A stretch of 45,331 bases of DNA, from contig JBHIBA010000007.1 of assembly GCA_046758845.1 (NCBI GenBank), positions 1-45,331 of the forward strand. Reading direction: 5' to 3'. A model generated the notes under the pieces. It searched no databases and was not told where the DNA came from. It worked only from the letters and a program-made list of their open reading frames with translations. Every line of letters begins with the position of its first letter. Position 1 is the first letter of the stretch. Positions 43,194 through 45,331 of the stretch are shown piece by piece. The position numbers and the translations under genes were made by a program. The stretch comes from JBHIBA01 sp046758845 (GTDB taxonomy: Bacteria; UBA8248; JACPRG01; G963555815).

Positions 43194-43245
43194 TTGACAT
43201 CAAACGGGGGGGGATTAACTTGTTTGTCAGCCAAAGACAGTCAAA
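43194..43245 (+). promoter_or_regulatory. Promoter and possible operator of the GntR-family gene
   Basis: TTGACA lies at 43194-43199 with TAACTT at 43216-43221 (16-base spacer). Just downstream, TGTC and GACA flank seven bases (43225-43239), a small inverted repeat where a FadR-type dimer could bind. Autoregulation is inferred only from the position. Confidence 0.45.
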
Positions 43246-43274
43246 TTTCACCACATCGTCGGAGGAATACACCT

Positions 43275-43958
43275 ATGCCCATTACCAGCCTGAAACCTCT
43301 GCCCAAGAAGCTTCTTTCCGAGAACGTAGTTAGCGCGATTCGCACGGCGATCTTTGAAGGCGAGTTGGAATTAGGCCAGCGACTGGTGGAAACCGAGTTG
43401 GCCGAGCAGTTGGGCGTCAGCCGCGGTCCCATCCGAGAAGCCCTTCGCCTTCTCGCTGCCGAGGGCCTGGTGGTCATCAACGTTCACCGGGGGACCTTTG
43501 TGGTCAAGCCCATAGCGGCCGACGTAGAGGAGATCTACACCCTGCGCGAGGCCTTGGAGGCCCTGGCCATCCGCCAGGTTGTGGCACAGGCCGCCGATGA
43601 AGAGTTCGAGTCGCTCCAGGAAGAGGTGGAACGAAATCCGTCGGCTTCCCGCAAAGATCGGACCGGTCACCCGGTTGGGATGAACATGGAGTTCCACGAC
43701 CGCTTGTTCCGTCTGGCCCGCCACAAGCGGCTTTCTCAGGTCTGGTCCACCCTGGAGGCCCAGCTCCGCCTTTGCAACTCCAAGGAGATTGAGCGCACTC
43801 GCCAGGACGTGAGCCGCGCCAAAGAGGAACACGCCAAGATCGTCAAGGCCATCAGGAACCGGGACGCCGAAACCGCCTGCCGGATCATGTCTCAACACAT
43901 TCGCAACGCGGCCCAGATTGTCCAAAAGGCCATTGAGCCCAGCCCGGCGAGGGCGTGA
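43275..43958 (+). CDS. GntR-family transcriptional regulator, FadR/FCD subfamily
   Basis: 227 residues from ATG 43275 with GGAGGA eight bases upstream. The winged helix shows IRTAIFEGELELGQRLVETE, LAEQLGVSRGPIREALRLLA and VINVHRGTFVVKP. The FCD effector domain follows, with DVEEIYTLREALEALAIRQV, the metal-binding region FHDRLFRLA and HAKIVKAIRNRDAETACRIM then QHI. It probably responds to a small organic acid. The downstream minus-strand genes are convergent, so its targets may be elsewhere. Confidence 0.93.
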   Translation: MPITSLKPLPKKLLSENVVSAIRTAIFEGELELGQRLVETELAEQLGVSRGPIREALRLLAAEGLVVINVHRGTFVVKPIAADVEEIYTLREALEALAIRQVVAQAADEEFESLQEEVERNPSASRKDRTGHPVGMNMEFHDRLFRLARHKRLSQVWSTLEAQLRLCNSKEIERTRQDVSRAKEEHAKIVKAIRNRDAETACRIMSQHIRNAAQIVQKAIEPSPARA

Positions 43959-43982
43959 GGGTCCTGGCGCCGTCTGCAGCGG

Positions 43983-44195
43983 TCAGCCCTGCGGCGCGGA
44001 GCGCTTGAGGATCATGTAGTAATCGCTGATTCTGCTTTCTGGGTCGGTGCGGCTGATGACGCTCACCAGATCCCAGCCTTCTCGGCCCAGGCGGTTCAGG
44101 TGGTCTCGCGTGGCCCGGATGGCCTCTTCTTCCTCAACGGACTCTGTCGTCCACGGGCCAAAGAGCTCCTTTACGTTGTATTCCCATCGTGGCAT
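43983..44195 (-). CDS. DUF4177 small protein
   Basis: 70 residues from ATG 44195, with GGAGGA six bases upstream. MPRWEYNVKEL, then LNRLGREGWDLVSVISRT and YYMILKR, is the usual DUF4177 pattern (W-E-Y then G-x-x-GWEL then I-L-K). Function of this family is unknown. A start at 44276 would add a region of unlike composition. Confidence 0.8.
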   Translation of the reverse strand: MPRWEYNVKELFGPWTTESVEEEEAIRATRDHLNRLGREGWDLVSVISRTDPESRISDYYMILKRSAPQG

Positions 44196-44487
44196 GAGGA
44201 TTCCTCCAGGTCTCGATATCGTATCCCCGCCGTAAGGGCGCCCGCCCCCGTCGCGCATCGTCCCTAAAGACAGCAAGGGTCGCGGTGTCCCGACAGCCCC
44301 TCTTCACCCCTGTGCCCGCGGGCAATCGCCGGCGACACCGGAAGGCGCGTTCGTCAAACCAATTTTTTCGACCGGGCCTTCGCAGGGCCAAAGCCGTATG
44401 CCTGGTTCCTTCGGGAGGCGTGCTGAGGGCGGGGGAGTGTGGGGTGCCCTTTCATCGCAGCCCGGGGCCCTGAGCTCTTGGACCGCC

Positions 44488-44925
44488 TCACAGGGTATAG
44501 CCTTCGGCCATGTACTCGGCGTGCTCAGGGAGGTCCTCATACTTTTTGATTTCGATGTCGTTCCCGTCGGGGTCATAGAAGTACGTGGCCAACCCGGTCC
44601 CCTTGGCGCCCTGATTGAGCTCTTGCATCATGATTTCGACGCCGTTCGCCTTGCACCGTTCGATGATTCCTTCGTATTCCTTAGGCTCAAACCAGAAGGC
44701 CAGGTGGTGCACGCCCGATCGGGGTTTGCGAACCTTCTCCACGTATCCTGCGTGAGGCCGATGGAAGAGGACGAGGAGACCTTCGCCGACGCGGAACACG
44801 GCCCGCGCGCCGTCATTCATGGGCCGGCGACTGATCAACTCAAAACCCATCACATCCCGGTAAAAGGCAACAGAGCGGTCGAGATCCGGGGTCGCTAGCC
44901 CGATGTGGTCGAAAGACGGGGCCAT
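44488..44925 (-). CDS. VOC (glyoxalase/dioxygenase-fold) enzyme
   Basis: 145 residues from ATG 44925, with GGGAGG six bases upstream. FDHIGLATPDLDRSVAFYRD is the N-terminal module with a metal-ligand histidine, SGVHHLAFWF carries the second and DPDGNDIEIKKYE the glutamate of the third. One enzyme of the glyoxalase I, fosfomycin-resistance or extradiol dioxygenase type; function not assignable. Confidence 0.88.
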   Translation of the reverse strand: MAPSFDHIGLATPDLDRSVAFYRDVMGFELISRRPMNDGARAVFRVGEGLLVLFHRPHAGYVEKVRKPRSGVHHLAFWFEPKEYEGIIERCKANGVEIMMQELNQGAKGTGLATYFYDPDGNDIEIKKYEDLPEHAEYMAEGYTL

Positions 44926-45331
44926 TTTCACCTCCCAGAGTGCGGCCGTGGGCGCCAATGAACAACGTCCGCGAGAAATCTAATATCTTCGAGTCAGCCC
45001 GTATGGGATTCTTTGAGCCCCTTCGGATGCGCAGCAATGATCTTAGTCACGGCCTCTCTGGCGTTGCAAGCCAAGCCGGGCAGGTTGCCAGAGGAGTTCC
45101 GGGGAGGAGGGCGCCTTGTGTCACGTCAAAAAATTCCAGGGTGATCTGACCGCTGAGAGACGGAAGACTCACCAACGCATCCTGAGAGCAGACCCTCAGT
45201 CTTGGTGGGGGTACCCTGAAGCGCCTGCTAGGCGACCACCCCTGTGGATTTCTGCGCGATAAGGAGTTCAGAAAGAAAATTGAGAAAAAAACGAGATGCG
45301 CGATGAACATTTCGGTATGATCAATGAATAG
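44926..45331. other. Right-edge region without a gene
   Basis: About 400 bases without a convincing gene. A minus-strand frame across 45047-45310 has no family match, and another frame nearby gives a peptide-like piece (AREAVTKIIAAHPKGLKES) with no start. The last 100 bases are A+T rich. A gene could begin beyond the window edge. Confidence 0.4.

Noticed and set aside
1..45331. tRNA, rRNA and CRISPR arrays
   Set aside because: No tRNA T-loop with matching acceptor ends, no rRNA-like stretch and no regularly spaced repeat was seen on either strand by eye.

Overview
The window (about 45.3 kb, roughly 60% G+C by eye) looks like chromosome from a Gram-negative (diderm) bacterium. The signs are an MltD-like lipoprotein transglycosylase, a LapA/LapB-type LPS-assembly protein, lipoproteins, a TAXI-type TRAP transporter and a canonical rplU-rpmA-obg-proB-nadD-rsfS-dksA block. 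The gene mix suits uncultured deltaproteobacterial, NC10, Rokubacteria or Tectomicrobia-like lineages, but the sequence alone does not fix the phylum.

Layout. 0.2-1.3 kb holds a beta-class DNA methyltransferase with a decayed gene translationally coupled upstream. 2.1-3.1 kb holds a zinc alcohol/threonine-type dehydrogenase. 3.2-15.6 kb is a long minus-strand region: four polytopic GT-C-like or DUF2079 membrane proteins, a remnant of an IS1380-type transposase beside a fragment of another membrane protein, an OsmC-like gene, a class-IV aminotransferase, a membrane-anchored TPR protein and a family-2 glycosyltransferase. 16-19.9 kb holds an MFS carrier, an AA_synth-family protein and the MltD-like lipoprotein. 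20-25.6 kb is the housekeeping block on the minus strand. 25.8-31 kb is a TAXI-TRAP operon preceded by endonuclease V and a small acidic protein. 31.2-35.6 kb holds two tandem RidA proteins, a small monooxygenase-like protein, a YfcE-type phosphoesterase and an M16 peptidase. 36-43 kb holds an SGNH hydrolase and a second envelope cluster: a paralogue of the first TPR protein, a DUF4330-like membrane protein, a second family-2 glycosyltransferase and two related secreted proteins. 43.2-45 kb holds a GntR/FCD regulator, a DUF4177 protein and a VOC enzyme.

The most important observation is the OsmC-like gene at 8114-8611 (minus). It is open throughout except for one in-frame TGA at codon 60, exactly where OsmC proteins carry their peroxidatic cysteine. 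Sixteen nucleotides after that TGA a perfect 6-bp hairpin begins its loop (UGGGA), which fits the bacterial SECIS rules. The second active-site cysteine is present. This is very probably a selenocysteine-containing OsmC-like peroxidase that normal gene calling splits into two fragments.

Other points of note: proB has a single-base frameshift late in its PUA domain although its natural stop still overlaps the nadD start. LapA and LapB features are joined in one polypeptide. Two TPR + GT2 clusters about 26 kb apart carry paralogous TPR proteins. A palindromic REP-like element lies at 35.65-35.74 kb.
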